The notes below the pieces were generated by a model. It worked only from the letters and a program-made list of their open reading frames with translations. It was not told the origin of the DNA and ran no database searches. From the NCBI GenBank assembly GCA_009712185.1, contig WASQ01000138.1, positions 3,952-40,711 on the forward strand: a DNA stretch of 36,760 nt. Direction: 5' to 3'. Every line of letters begins with the position of its first letter. Within the stretch, counting starts at the first letter, position 1. Position numbers and translations under genes: made by a program. Source of the DNA: Telmatospirillum sp. (GTDB taxonomy: Bacteria; Pseudomonadota; Alphaproteobacteria; Rhodospirillales; Magnetospirillaceae). This document shows positions 1-7,922 of the stretch, in pieces.

Positions 1-652
1 CCCCCCCCCCCCGCCCACCCCGCCGCCGAGCCCGTCCGGCGGGGACCGCCCCGGCCGGCGGCACCGGTGCCGGCGGCTGGCGGTCGAGCACGCGGGCCAG
101 AAACCCCGGCAGGAAGGCTCCGATATCGTCGAACAGACCATCGATGGCGGCAGACGAGCCGCCCGGTTCATATCGATCGAGCAACGCGTCATAGGGGGAA
201 AGCCCCAGCGCCTGGCTCTTGATCGCCGCCAGTTCCCGGGTCAGCCGGACCACCTCCCCCAGCGGTCCCGTCACGGGCGCGAAATCGGCGGCGGCACGGG
301 CGCCGCGCCACATGGTTTCCGCGTGCGACGAGGCCAGCGACAGTTCCTCGACCAGTTGCGACGGCACAGCCGCCGCATGCAGCCAGTCGCGACGCATCCC
401 GTCGAGATTGGCGCGCTGCCATGGATCGAGATCCTCGCCCATGGCGTCGTCCAGCAGCGGCCTGACATCGGGCGCCGTCAGAAGCTCGTGCGAAAGACCT
501 TTCAACGCGGCGATCTGCCCCGCCCGCGCGGAAGCGCCGCCCGGCGGCATCAGCGTTTCCGCGTCCCATTGCAGGACCTCAAGGGCCTGATCGATCCGGC
601 CCAGCCGGTCGAAGATCTTTTCCAGTCGGTCATAGGCGGGGCGGCAGGTCAT
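1..652 (-). CDS. M32 family metallocarboxypeptidase (carboxypeptidase Taq type), N-terminal part, cut by window edge
   Basis: Reading leftward from the ATG at 652, an open frame of 217 codons runs to the window edge without a stop. The protein begins MTCRPAYDRLEKIFDRLG and continues with VLQWDAETLMPPGGASARAG, which matches the N-terminal helical region of M32 peptidases; SPYDALLDRYEPGG further on also fits the family. The HEXXH zinc site lies in the missing C-terminal half, so catalysis cannot be judged. These enzymes remove C-terminal residues from peptides in the cytoplasm. An ATG at 658 also exists, but AAGAGG abuts it, whereas the same AAGAGG stands 6 nt before the ATG at 652, so 652 is preferred. 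The last ~25 codons (low-complexity PAPV...GRARRRGG into a G run) no longer resemble the family and end in a 12-C homopolymer, so a frameshift or sequence error there is likely. Confidence 0.82.
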   Translation of the reverse strand, partial: MTCRPAYDRLEKIFDRLGRIDQALEVLQWDAETLMPPGGASARAGQIAALKGLSHELLTAPDVRPLLDDAMGEDLDPWQRANLDGMRRDWLHAAAVPSQLVEELSLASSHAETMWRGARAAADFAPVTGPLGEVVRLTRELAAIKSQALGLSPYDALLDRYEPGGSSAAIDGLFDDIGAFLPGFLARVLDRQPPAPVPPAGAVPAGRARRRGGRGGG

Positions 653-721
653 CGTCATCCTCTTGTGCGGGGAGCAGGCAGCCGTTTTATCGGCGATGGG
701 AGGGGGCAAAACAACAGTCCA

Positions 722-758
722 GGAGGCACCATAACAGGAGACAGGGAGGGATGCCTCC
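722..758. other. Inverted repeat in the divergent M32/elbB promoter region
   Basis: GGAGGCA (722-728) and TGCCTCC (752-758) form a perfect 7-bp inverted repeat separated by 23 nt, in the 174-bp gap between the divergent M32 and elbB genes. It could be an operator or a chance hairpin; no known regulator motif is recognised. Confidence 0.25.
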
Positions 759-826
759 AATGTTCACGCCGCGCACCGGGCCGTTTCCGGTTATGATGAG
801 GTCCGGCTTTCCAGGAAAGGAGCATC

Positions 827-1483
827 ATGAGCAGACAGAAAAAAATCGCCGTCGTTCTTTCCGGATGTGGCGTCAACGACGGATCCGAAATCCATGAGGC
901 GGTCATGACCCTGCTGGCGATCGATCGCCGGGGGGCGGTCTGTCAATGTTTCGCCCCCGACATCGCGCAGCGCGACGTGATCGACCATGCCCATGGCCGC
1001 CCCCAGGCGGAAAACCGCAATGTCCTGATCGAATCGGCCCGGATCGCGCGGGGCCAGATCCGCGATCTGGCCGCATTCGACGCCTCCGATTTCGACGCGC
1101 TGGTCTTTCCCGGCGGCTTCGGCGCCGCCAAAAACCTGTGCAGCTATGCGGTCGACGGTATCGATTGCACGGTTCTCCCGGTGGTGGCGGCCGCCATCAA
1201 CGGCATGAAGGCCGCCGGCAAGCCGATCGGCGCGCTCTGCATTTCCCCGGTGCTGCTGACCCGCGTCCTCGGCGCCATCACCGTGACCATCGGAAATGAT
1301 CCGGGCACGGCGGCCGATATCACCCGGCTGGGCGGGAGGCACGAGGAGTGCGGCCATGGTGCGGTCGTCGTGGATCGCGCCAGCAAGGTGGTGACGGCCC
1401 CCTGCTACATGCTGAACGCCTCCATCGGCCAGATTGCCGACGACGCCGACGCCCTGATCCGCGCCATCCTCGAACTCTGCTGA
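827..1483 (+). CDS. elbB: Isoprenoid biosynthesis glyoxalase ElbB (DJ-1/PfpI superfamily)
   Basis: A 218-residue protein of normal length for ElbB (also called ES1 or sigma cross-reacting protein 27A). It begins with IAVVLSGCGVNDGSEIHEAV, a strong signature of the family. The oxyanion/backbone region FPGGFGAAKNL is at about residues 94-104, and the nucleophile-elbow cysteine is C138 in GALCISP. E. coli ElbB has glyoxalase activity in vitro and has been linked to isoprenoid synthesis; the physiological substrate is unsettled. The protein is probably cytoplasmic and soluble. The ATG is preceded by AGGAAAGGAG at good distance, which fixes the start. It is a single gene, divergent from the M32 peptidase gene. 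Confidence 0.93.
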   Translation: MSRQKKIAVVLSGCGVNDGSEIHEAVMTLLAIDRRGAVCQCFAPDIAQRDVIDHAHGRPQAENRNVLIESARIARGQIRDLAAFDASDFDALVFPGGFGAAKNLCSYAVDGIDCTVLPVVAAAINGMKAAGKPIGALCISPVLLTRVLGAITVTIGNDPGTAADITRLGGRHEECGHGAVVVDRASKVVTAPCYMLNASIGQIADDADALIRAILELC

Positions 1484-1492
1484 CCATGACGA

Positions 1493-1532
1493 TGGGAAAG
1501 GCGCATCCGCTGCCTGGGAAAGGCGCGTCCGC
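1493..1532. repeat. Tandem pair of 18-bp repeats after elbB
   Basis: TGGGAAAGGCGCATCCGC (1493-1510) is repeated at 1515-1532 with a single A-to-G change. The copies are separated by 4 nt. They begin just after the elbB stop codon. The role is unknown. Confidence 0.6.
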
Positions 1533-1696
1533 ACCCTTGCCGGGGGCGCCCTCCTTTGCCGATCCGCGCCGGCCCATTCTGGAACATTTATAGGGATTGC
1601 GTCAGGTCAATGCAGGATATGCGTTTTTACGATTAGACTAATTCTACATCCCCGATAACGCCGGGCGGCGGACACCCATCGCCGCCGGCGTCTTGA

Positions 1697-1727
1697 CGAG
1701 AAATACAACTATTGCGTGCATTTCTCG
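1697..1727. promoter_or_regulatory. Candidate operator upstream of the cytochrome c peroxidase gene
   Basis: CGAGAAAT (1697-1704) and ATTTCTCG (1720-1727) form a perfect 8-bp inverted repeat with a 15-nt spacer, about 100 bp before the chosen start. A TTGACG at 1693-1698 overlaps its left arm and could be a -35 box, but no good -10 is seen at 16-18 nt. It does not match the FNR half-site pattern expected for many peroxidase promoters. Confidence 0.3.
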
Positions 1728-1827
1728 GATTCAGTGATAAACAAAGTCGCCCCGCGCGCCGGCGGGACGGGCGCGGGATGTCATGGAAGCGCCCGAAACC
1801 GGCGGCCCGGAGGCAAGGGAGGTATCG

Positions 1828-2829
1828 ATGGCATTGCGCGACATTCTGATCGTGTCGGCCGCCCTGGCGGCGGTTCCCGGCCTGACATTGGCGGCGGCTC
1901 CGGCGGCCGACGAACCGATCCAGCCGGTCGAACCGGCCAAGATCACCAACGCCAGGATGGTCGACCTCGGCAAGGAGCTGTTTTTCGACCCCCGTCTGTC
2001 CAAATCGGGGGTGATCTCCTGCAACAGTTGCCACAATCTGGCCATGGGCGGCACCGACAACATCAAGACCTCGGTCGGGCATCGCTGGACCAAAGGACCG
2101 ATCAACGCGCCGACGGTCCTGAATGCGGGCCTCAACGTCGCCCAGTTCTGGGACGGCCGCGCCGCCGATCTCAAGGAACAGGCCGGCGGGCCGATCGCCA
2201 ACCCGGGCGAAATGGGATCCTCTGCCGAACTCGCGGTCGAAGTGCTTCAGACCATTCCCGCCTATGTCCGGTCCTTCAAGGAGGTCTTCGGGTCCGAAAA
2301 GATCACGATCGACGCCGTGACCCGCGCGATTGCCGCCTATGAGGAGACCTTGGCGACGCCCAACTCCCGGTTCGACAAATGGCTGAAGGGCGACAAAAAG
2401 GCCCTGACGCAGACGGAACTCGCCGGCTATGCCCTGTTCAAGGATGCCGGCTGCGTGAGTTGCCACAACGGCCCCAATGTCGGCGGCAGCTCGTTCCAGA
2501 AGATGGGGGCCGTGGAGCCTTACAAGACCACAAACCCGGCCCAGGGTCGGTTTGACGTGACCAGGAACGAGGACGACCGGATGATGTTCAAGGTCCCGAG
2601 CCTGCGCAACATCGAACTGACCTATCCCTATTTCCACGATGGCGAGGCCGCGACACTGACCGAGGCCGTGACCACCATGGGAAAGGTTCAGCTTGGTCGC
2701 GATTTCACGTCTGAGGAGACCGGCAAGATCGTCTCCTTCCTCAAGACGCTGACCGGCGATCAGCCCAAGGTCGTCCTGCCCGTGCTGCCGCCCTCGACCG
2801 ACAGGACTCCGCGGCCCGAACCGTTCTGA
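1828..2829 (+). CDS. Periplasmic di-haem cytochrome c peroxidase (CcpA/MauG family)
   Basis: This protein reduces hydrogen peroxide in the periplasm with electrons from small cytochromes. Read from the ATG at 1828 it has 333 residues, usual for the family. A signal peptide spans about residues 1-24 (MALRDILIVSAALAAVPGL, then AAA). There are two c-type haem motifs, CNSCH at 65-69 and CVSCH at 209-213. The conserved FKVPSLRNIELTYPYFHDG follows at about 254-272, with a later Met (M284) as a possible axial ligand. GGGAGG just before 1828 decides the start; the frame opens 15 codons earlier at 1783, but that would put charged residues before the signal peptide. The gene stands alone and converges on the GFA-like gene. 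MauG-like oxidases share the fold, so peroxidase activity is inferred. Confidence 0.92.
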   Translation: MALRDILIVSAALAAVPGLTLAAAPAADEPIQPVEPAKITNARMVDLGKELFFDPRLSKSGVISCNSCHNLAMGGTDNIKTSVGHRWTKGPINAPTVLNAGLNVAQFWDGRAADLKEQAGGPIANPGEMGSSAELAVEVLQTIPAYVRSFKEVFGSEKITIDAVTRAIAAYEETLATPNSRFDKWLKGDKKALTQTELAGYALFKDAGCVSCHNGPNVGGSSFQKMGAVEPYKTTNPAQGRFDVTRNEDDRMMFKVPSLRNIELTYPYFHDGEAATLTEAVTTMGKVQLGRDFTSEETGKIVSFLKTLTGDQPKVVLPVLPPSTDRTPRPEPF

Positions 2830-2849
2830 CCCTGAATCCCCGTCCAACC

Positions 2850-3293
2850 CTACCGGTGGCCGGAAACGGCCCCCGGGTCCAGCAGGGCGATCAGCGCCGC
2901 AATGTCCGGCATGGTGTCGAAAGCGGCGACATCGTCGGGGATCCGGTCCCAGGACGCCCGGGAGGCGACATGAAGATGCGCGACCACCCGGATGGCCGGA
3001 TCATCCTCCAGCAGACCGGCGGGAATCCACATCAGGGATCCGCCCCTTGTCGGATTGGGAACCGGACTTGCGCAGTCCTTGCAGAAATGCACCCGATATC
3101 CGCTGGACCGCACATAAGCACCAATCCGGTCCGCGCCGGTCAGCCAGCGGAAGCGGTCCGGCGGGACCAGGGTTGCCGCGTTCGAGGCGGCGCCCGACTG
3201 CCGGCGGCAGAGCGAGCAATGGCACTGGTAGAATCCCGGCACCGGGCCGGACAGCTCGAACGTCACCGCGCCACACAAACACTGCCCCCGCAT
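2850..3293 (-). CDS. GFA-like (CENP-V/GFA domain) zinc protein
   Basis: A 147-residue protein starting MRGQCLCGAVTFELSG, the typical opening of the GFA fold. Zinc-binding cysteines appear in the expected places: C5 and C7, the CHCSLC cluster (C24, C26, C29), and C71 and C74 in CKDC. Family members include glutathione-dependent formaldehyde-activating enzyme, but most small ones have no proven activity, and that reaction should not be assumed. The ATG at 3293 lies 14 nt after the stop of the RNA methyltransferase gene, with GGGACGGG as a possible ribosome site, so it is the last gene of the long minus-strand operon. The open frame extends 69 codons further upstream into the methyltransferase gene, but that part is only an overlap in another frame. 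GGCCG-GAAA-CGGCC near its 3' end is a small tetraloop hairpin. Confidence 0.85.
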   Translation of the reverse strand: MRGQCLCGAVTFELSGPVPGFYQCHCSLCRRQSGAASNAATLVPPDRFRWLTGADRIGAYVRSSGYRVHFCKDCASPVPNPTRGGSLMWIPAGLLEDDPAIRVVAHLHVASRASWDRIPDDVAAFDTMPDIAALIALLDPGAVSGHR

Positions 3294-3306
3294 CAACCCG
3301 TCCCTT

Positions 3307-4596
3307 CTAACGTTCGAAGACCGCGACAGCCTCCAGATGGGCCGACCAGGGGAACTGGTCAACCGGGGTCGCCCGCAACAGGCGGTAACCGCCGCCGGCC
3401 AGGATCCGCGCGTCGCGCGCCAATGTCGCCGGATTGCAGGAAACGGCCACCACCCGCTGCGGCCCGGCGCCCGCCAACTGCTCCGCCTGTGGCGCGGCAC
3501 CTGCGCGGGGAGGATCGAAGACCACCGCGCGGTATTTCTTCAGCTCAGGTCCCAACAGGGGCCTGTGCCCGAGATCCCGGCATTCGGCGCTGACGCGCGC
3601 TCCCGCCCGGTCGGACGCCGCCTTCAGTGCCGCCAGCGCCGCGGCATCTCCCTCGACCGCATGCACCGCCGAAAGCCGGGCCAGCGGGAAGGAGAAGCTG
3701 CCGCACCCCGCGAACAGATCGGCGACCAGGCCGTCTCCCGCGCCGACCGCGCCGGTCACCAGGGACACCAGCGCCTGTTCCCCCTCCGGGCTGGGTTGCA
3801 GGAACGCTCCCGGAGGAGGTTCGACGGGAATGTCGGCGAAGCGGACGACCGCCGGACGGCGATGCGCCAGCGGCTCGATCATCGCGCCCCCCGACGACCC
3901 TCCGCCCGACATCCCTCCACCCGACATCCTTCCACCCGGGCGACGCCAGGACAGGCGTGCCAGATCGTGGACCCCGGCAAAGGCCGCCAGCCTCTCGCGG
4001 TCGAACAGGTCGAGCCGCGCCTCGGCCTCCACCAGAATATCGAGGCCGTTGTCGGTCAGCGTCACCAGGACGTCGCCCGCTATTCCCTCCTCCACCGTCG
4101 CCGCCAGAAGCTCCCGGATCGGAGCCGCCAGCGTCAGCAGCGGGGGCGCCAGCAGAGGACAGACGTCGATGTCCACCAGATGATGGCTGGCCCGCGCATT
4201 GAACCCGAACAGGACGCCGTTCCTGCGGCGCAGGAAAGCGAAGGAGGCCCGCCGGCGGCTGCCGGGCGCAACCCGCACCATGGGCGCCACCAGATCGGGG
4301 GCGAATCCCGCCCGCCGAAACGCCGTGACCAACTGCCCGCTCTTCCAGTCCGCGTAGGCGCCGTCCTCCAGATGCTGAAGCGAACAGCCGCCGCAGACGC
4401 CGAAATGGGGACAGGCGGGGGGGCACCGCGCCGGACCGGGGTCCGACAGTTCGATGACGGATCCGACGAGGCCGTCGGCACGGCGTCCCTCGATCCGGAT
4501 CAGCGCGCGGTCGCCGGGGACCGTGCCCGGCACATAGACCGTCTGCCCGTCCGCGGTTCCGACGCCGTCGCCCCGGCCGCCGATGGAGGAAATCAT
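3307..4596 (-). CDS. Class I SAM-dependent RNA 5-methyluridine methyltransferase (TrmA/RlmC/RlmD family)
   Basis: This enzyme methylates C5 of a uridine in rRNA or tRNA. Read from the ATG at 4596 it has 429 residues. Cysteines C62-x5-C68-x2-C71 and C146 match the [4Fe-4S] ligands of RlmD-type enzymes. The SAM motif is DLFAGCGSFSFPLA at about 293-306. FDPPRAG is at 360-366, the catalytic cysteine is C387 in VAVSCNPATLARDARIL, and the catalytic base is E422. GGAG 4 nt before the ATG supports the start. The frame stays open far upstream, but that part lies under the lipoprotein gene. Residues 223-237 (MSGGG/SGG) are an unusual low-complexity insert encoded by a 15-bp tandem repeat. The gene follows the lipoprotein gene by 86 nt. 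The exact target base is unknown. Confidence 0.9.
   Translation of the reverse strand: MISSIGGRGDGVGTADGQTVYVPGTVPGDRALIRIEGRRADGLVGSVIELSDPGPARCPPACPHFGVCGGCSLQHLEDGAYADWKSGQLVTAFRRAGFAPDLVAPMVRVAPGSRRRASFAFLRRRNGVLFGFNARASHHLVDIDVCPLLAPPLLTLAAPIRELLAATVEEGIAGDVLVTLTDNGLDILVEAEARLDLFDRERLAAFAGVHDLARLSWRRPGGRMSGGGMSGGGSSGGAMIEPLAHRRPAVVRFADIPVEPPPGAFLQPSPEGEQALVSLVTGAVGAGDGLVADLFAGCGSFSFPLARLSAVHAVEGDAAALAALKAASDRAGARVSAECRDLGHRPLLGPELKKYRAVVFDPPRAGAAPQAEQLAGAGPQRVVAVSCNPATLARDARILAGGGYRLLRATPVDQFPWSAHLEAVAVFER
3893..3938. repeat. 15-bp tandem repeat inside the RNA methyltransferase gene
   Basis: About three imperfect copies of CCGACATCCCTCCAC in a row (plus-strand reading) encode the repeated MSGGG/SGG stretch of the minus-strand protein. 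It lies between the central domain and the methyltransferase domain, where a linker can vary in length. Confidence 0.6.
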
Positions 4597-4682
4597 GATC
4601 TCCAGCGTCCGCGACGGCGCCGGCCGGCCGGCGGCAGGCCGGCGGTGACCGGAACGGGAGTGGCCGGAGCGGGGAGAACGGC

Positions 4683-5339
4683 TCACCGGCCCTCTCCCGC
4701 CCGGGCGAGATCGCCCAGAAACCGGTTGAAAATGTCCGCCAGCGCCTGCTGATAAGCCCGGACAGCCTCGTCCGGATCGTTCGTCGTCACGGTTTTCTCC
4801 GCCTGATAATCGGCCAAATGCACCATCTTTCCATCCGACATCCGAACCGCGCCCAGTTCGACCTCCACCAGGACCGTTCCGGGCGGTCCGACGATCTGTT
4901 CGAACCGGTGCAGCCGTCCGTCGATGCGATAATCCGGCAGGACCCGCAGATCCGCCGTCACCACCGCGGGCGCCGCCCGCGCCGCCCGCAGGAAACGCAC
5001 GAGCTGTTGCTGGATCAGCACCGGCGGAGCGTCGGTCCACAGATGATAACCATAACGACGGATCCGGTCCGGCTGGTCGCGGTCGCTGTACAGCAGGGCG
5101 CGGTCGGCCGTCAAGCCATCGGCTGCCGGACGCCCGACATCGACGGTTCCCGGCAGCACCGGACGGTCCAGCGGTGCCGGGGCGGCCAGCACCAGACGAT
5201 GGAAGCTGTCCTCCGGTGCGCCGCCGCCACAGGCGCCAAGCGCGAGCGCGACCCCCGCCGCGACCAGCAGCGACAGGGCGCGCAAGGGGCCGCGGAACGG
5301 AAAGACGGATGAGGGACCGGACGGGGCGGCGCCGGTCAT
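4683..5339 (-). CDS. ABC transporter auxiliary lipoprotein (ABC_trans_aux, PqiC/LetC-like)
   Basis: A 218-residue outer-membrane-type lipoprotein. A hydrophobic signal at about residues 20-36 ends in the lipobox LGAC with the lipidated cysteine C37. The rest (RLVLAAPAP..., RALLYSDRDQPDRIRRYGYH, then VTADLRVLPDYRIDG) fits the ABC-type transport auxiliary lipoprotein family, which accompanies MCE transporters. In related systems such as PqiABC the lipoprotein sits under the outer membrane and helps bridge the envelope. Its start overlaps the stop of the MCE gene (ATGA at 5336-5339), so the two are translationally coupled. Function in phospholipid or other lipid transport is inferred from the operon. 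Confidence 0.85.
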   Translation of the reverse strand: MTGAAPSGPSSVFPFRGPLRALSLLVAAGVALALGACGGGAPEDSFHRLVLAAPAPLDRPVLPGTVDVGRPAADGLTADRALLYSDRDQPDRIRRYGYHLWTDAPPVLIQQQLVRFLRAARAAPAVVTADLRVLPDYRIDGRLHRFEQIVGPPGTVLVEVELGAVRMSDGKMVHLADYQAEKTVTTNDPDEAVRAYQQALADIFNRFLGDLARAGEGR

Positions 5340-6313
5340 GGCGGCCCCTCGTCGCCGCGGGCGCGGCCGCCGCCCAGCAGCAATCCCGGATCCCGGCGGA
5401 TTTCACGGCTGAACTCATTCATGTTGCGCGCCGTTCCCTCCAGATTGTAGGTCACCGAATCGATATTGCGGGCCACCGCGGACAGGGCGTAACGCAGATC
5501 CTTGAGGCTCTGCCCCACGGTATCGCCGTTGTCGGCTGCCATCCGGTCCAGAGTGGCCAGCAGGCTGTCGACCTTGGCCTTGCTGGAGTGCAGCGAACCG
5601 GTCAGTTCCGCCAGATTGGCCGAAGTGCGCTCGGCATTGGCGATCACATCCTCCATCCGGCGCGTGTTGTCGGGGCTGAACAGGCGGTTCATGCCCTGGG
5701 TCATCTGCGCGACATTGGTGGAAATACCCGGGGTCTTGGCCGCCAGATCGGCCGACAGGGACACCAGATTGTCGAGAAGCTGGGGCGCCCGCTGCTCCAG
5801 CACCGGGCCGAACACGCCCACCGTGCGGTTCAGGGTGTCCAGCAGGGGCCGCAGACCCGTCTGGCTGAGCGCCGTCACCTCGGAGGCGATGTCCGACATC
5901 GCGGTGAACAGATTGCCACCCGACTGGGCGCGGATTTCCTGCCCCGGCGTCAGCAGGCGCCCGCTCGATCCGCCCCGGATGTCGACGGCCACCGCCGCCA
6001 GCAGGCCGGAGGCGGCAATCCGCGCCACGCTGTCCTCGGGGATCTGCCAGCCGCGCGTGATCCCCAGATTGAGGCGGAAGCGAACCTTGCCGCCGTCGCG
6101 GACGGGCTCGATCCCGTCAACCTGACCGATGGCGAAGCCCTCATAAAGGACGCGCGTGCCATATTTGACGCCGCCGACATTGTCATAGACGGCCGAATAG
6201 GCATCGGTGGCGCCCGTGCGCCCCGAAATCGCGGCGACCGCGACCACCAGGGCGACCAGCATCGCCAGGACGAATGTCCCCACAAGGACGTAATTGATCC
6301 GACTGTCCCGCAT
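5336..6313 (-). CDS. MCE (MlaD-like) lipid-binding protein
   Basis: A 325-residue inner-membrane-anchored periplasmic protein. There is one transmembrane helix at about residues 8-30 (INYVLVGTFVLAMLVALVV), then one MCE domain at about 38-115 (YSAVYDNVGGVKYGTRVLYEGFAIGQV), then a long helical region rich in heptad-like patterns. MCE proteins form a hexameric ring that passes lipids between membranes. It starts 5 nt after the ATPase gene, with AGGA before the ATG, and overlaps the lipoprotein gene by ATGA. It is longer than E. coli MlaD (about 180 residues); the extra helical tail is common in single-MCE proteins paired with an auxiliary lipoprotein and may form a tube. Confidence 0.9.
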   Translation of the reverse strand: MRDSRINYVLVGTFVLAMLVALVVAVAAISGRTGATDAYSAVYDNVGGVKYGTRVLYEGFAIGQVDGIEPVRDGGKVRFRLNLGITRGWQIPEDSVARIAASGLLAAVAVDIRGGSSGRLLTPGQEIRAQSGGNLFTAMSDIASEVTALSQTGLRPLLDTLNRTVGVFGPVLEQRAPQLLDNLVSLSADLAAKTPGISTNVAQMTQGMNRLFSPDNTRRMEDVIANAERTSANLAELTGSLHSSKAKVDSLLATLDRMAADNGDTVGQSLKDLRYALSAVARNIDSVTYNLEGTARNMNEFSREIRRDPGLLLGGGRARGDEGPP

Positions 6314-6318
6314 GGTTC

Positions 6319-7116
6319 CTAACTTTCACCGAGCAGCCGGCGGAGATAAGCGTCGGTGTCCAATGTAGCCTCCTCGGTCCGGCGGTTCAGCAGGTTTTGC
6401 ACCCGGGCGACGGGGCTTGCCCGGATTTCCGCGCGCGTGCCAAGCGCGACGATCGTTCCCTCGTCCAGTACGCAGATCCGGTCCGCGATCTTGAAGGCGC
6501 TGTCGAGATCGTGGGTCACGACCACGATGGTCATGCCCATGGCGTCCCTGAGCCTGAGGATCAGGTCATCGATCGCCGACGACACCACCGGATCCAGCCC
6601 GGCCGACGGCTCATCGCAGAACAGCAGCCGGGGATCCAGCACGATGGCCCGGGCCAGAGCCGCCCGCTTGGTCATCCCGCCGGACAGCTCGGACGGCATC
6701 AGATGTCCGAATCCCGCCAGATTGACGACCTCCAGCTTCAACCGGACGATGATTTCCATGGTCTTGCGGTCGAGGCGGGTATGTTCCTCAAGCGGCAGCA
6801 TGATGTTTTCCGCCACCGTCAGCGAACTGAACAGGGCCCCGCCCTGGAAGGCGACCCCCATATGGCGGCGCAGATCCAGGATCTCCTGCGACGACAGCGC
6901 CGAAAGATCGCGCCCCAGAAGCCGGACGGATCCGGCCGCCGGATGAAGAAGTCCCAGCAGATGATTGAGCAGGGTGCTTTTGCCCGATCCGGACCCCCCC
7001 ATGATCACCATGATCTCGCCCTGGCGAACGGCAAGGTCGATGCCCGCCAGCACCTTGCGATCCCCCCAGTAGGCGTCGAGCCCCCGGACCTCGATGGAGA
7101 TCGCCTCCCCGGTCAT
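6319..7116 (-). CDS. MlaF-like ABC transporter ATP-binding protein
   Basis: This is the ATPase that drives lipid movement with the MlaE-like permease. It has 265 residues from the ATG at 7116. Walker A is GGSGSGKST, the signature is LSGGM in SELSGGMTKRAALARA, Walker B is LLFCDEPSAGLD, and the H-loop is VVTHDL. SGGMTKR rather than SGGQ-QR is typical of the MlaF branch. The start is set by an ATGA overlap with the permease stop at 7113-7116; the longer open frame upstream belongs to another reading of the permease gene. No missing catalytic residue was seen. Confidence 0.93.
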   Translation of the reverse strand: MTGEAISIEVRGLDAYWGDRKVLAGIDLAVRQGEIMVIMGGSGSGKSTLLNHLLGLLHPAAGSVRLLGRDLSALSSQEILDLRRHMGVAFQGGALFSSLTVAENIMLPLEEHTRLDRKTMEIIVRLKLEVVNLAGFGHLMPSELSGGMTKRAALARAIVLDPRLLFCDEPSAGLDPVVSSAIDDLILRLRDAMGMTIVVVTHDLDSAFKIADRICVLDEGTIVALGTRAEIRASPVARVQNLLNRRTEEATLDTDAYLRRLLGES

Positions 7117-7922
7117 CGGGTCACCGCATAGGCGAAGATCATGTCGGTGACGAGAATGGCCGACAGGGCATGGACCACCGACCGGGTCGTCATCCGCCCC
7201 ACGCCCTCGGCCCCCCCTTCGACCAGCGCGCCGTTGACCACGCCGACCAGCGTGATCAGCACCGAAAAGATCGCGCTTTTCGACAATCCATGGGCGAGAT
7301 CCGAGAGGCGGAGCGCGTCGATCACCTGCCCCACATAAGCGCCGAAACTGATATCGAGCGCGGCGGAAACATAGAGCCCGGCGCCGGCCAGCGACACCAG
7401 ATGCGACCACAGGGTCAGCGCCGGCACCATCACCAGCATGGCGACCAATGGCGGCGCCACCAGATAGCGGATGGGATCGATCCCCATCACGGTCAGCGCG
7501 TCGATCTCCTGGTTGATCTTCATGGTGCCGACGCGGGCGGCCAGGGCGGAGCCCGACCGGCCGGCCACCAGGATGCCGGTGATCAGGGCCGAGAATTCGC
7601 GGACAAGCGAGAGGGCGATTCCGGTGGTCACCCGGGATTCGGCCCCGAACATGCGCAAGGTGTAGATCCCCTGCACCGCCAGCATGACGCCGATGGTGAA
7701 GGCCAGCACGGACAGGATGGGAAGGGCGCCGATCCCGATATCCATGGCCTGGGCGACGATGCTGCTCATCCGCACCGGCTGTCGGCGCTGGTGGCCGACA
7801 GCCAGCCAGTAGAGGCTGCGCCCCAGAAGATGGGCGGCGAATCCCATTTCGTCGAGGGCGCTGACCGCCTTCCGGCCCACCCGGTCGGCAAGGCGGGTCA
7901 GGGGTCCCGGCATGGGCGTCAT
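7113..7922 (-). CDS. MlaE-like ABC transporter permease
   Basis: A 269-residue inner-membrane protein of the MlaE family. A cytoplasm-side N-terminal helix is followed by several hydrophobic segments (IGIGALPILSVLAFTIGVML, YLVAPPLVAMLVMVPALTLW and others). Between them is the family signature region EFSALITGILVAGRSGSALA with MKINQEIDAL. It pairs with the ATPase and the MCE protein as an MlaFED-type complex. It starts with an ATGA overlap at the STAS gene stop (7919-7922) and ends with another at the ATPase start, so it lies in a tightly coupled run of genes. Confidence 0.93.
   Translation of the reverse strand: MTPMPGPLTRLADRVGRKAVSALDEMGFAAHLLGRSLYWLAVGHQRRQPVRMSSIVAQAMDIGIGALPILSVLAFTIGVMLAVQGIYTLRMFGAESRVTTGIALSLVREFSALITGILVAGRSGSALAARVGTMKINQEIDALTVMGIDPIRYLVAPPLVAMLVMVPALTLWSHLVSLAGAGLYVSAALDISFGAYVGQVIDALRLSDLAHGLSKSAIFSVLITLVGVVNGALVEGGAEGVGRMTTRSVVHALSAILVTDMIFAYAVTR

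Larger units (their letters stand above)
1484..1827. other. Gene-free gap between elbB and the peroxidase gene
   Basis: This 344-bp stretch has no credible gene. It holds an 18-bp direct repeat with one mismatch (1493-1510 and 1515-1532, period 22), a short A+T-richer stretch around 1600-1650 containing ATTAGACTAAT, and the inverted repeat listed separately at 1697-1727. No terminator with a T run was found after elbB. Confidence 0.5.

Noticed and set aside
4597-5418. N-terminal extension of the RNA methyltransferase to 703 residues
   Set aside because: The extension lies over the lipoprotein gene in another frame, and the family starts near the chosen ATG.
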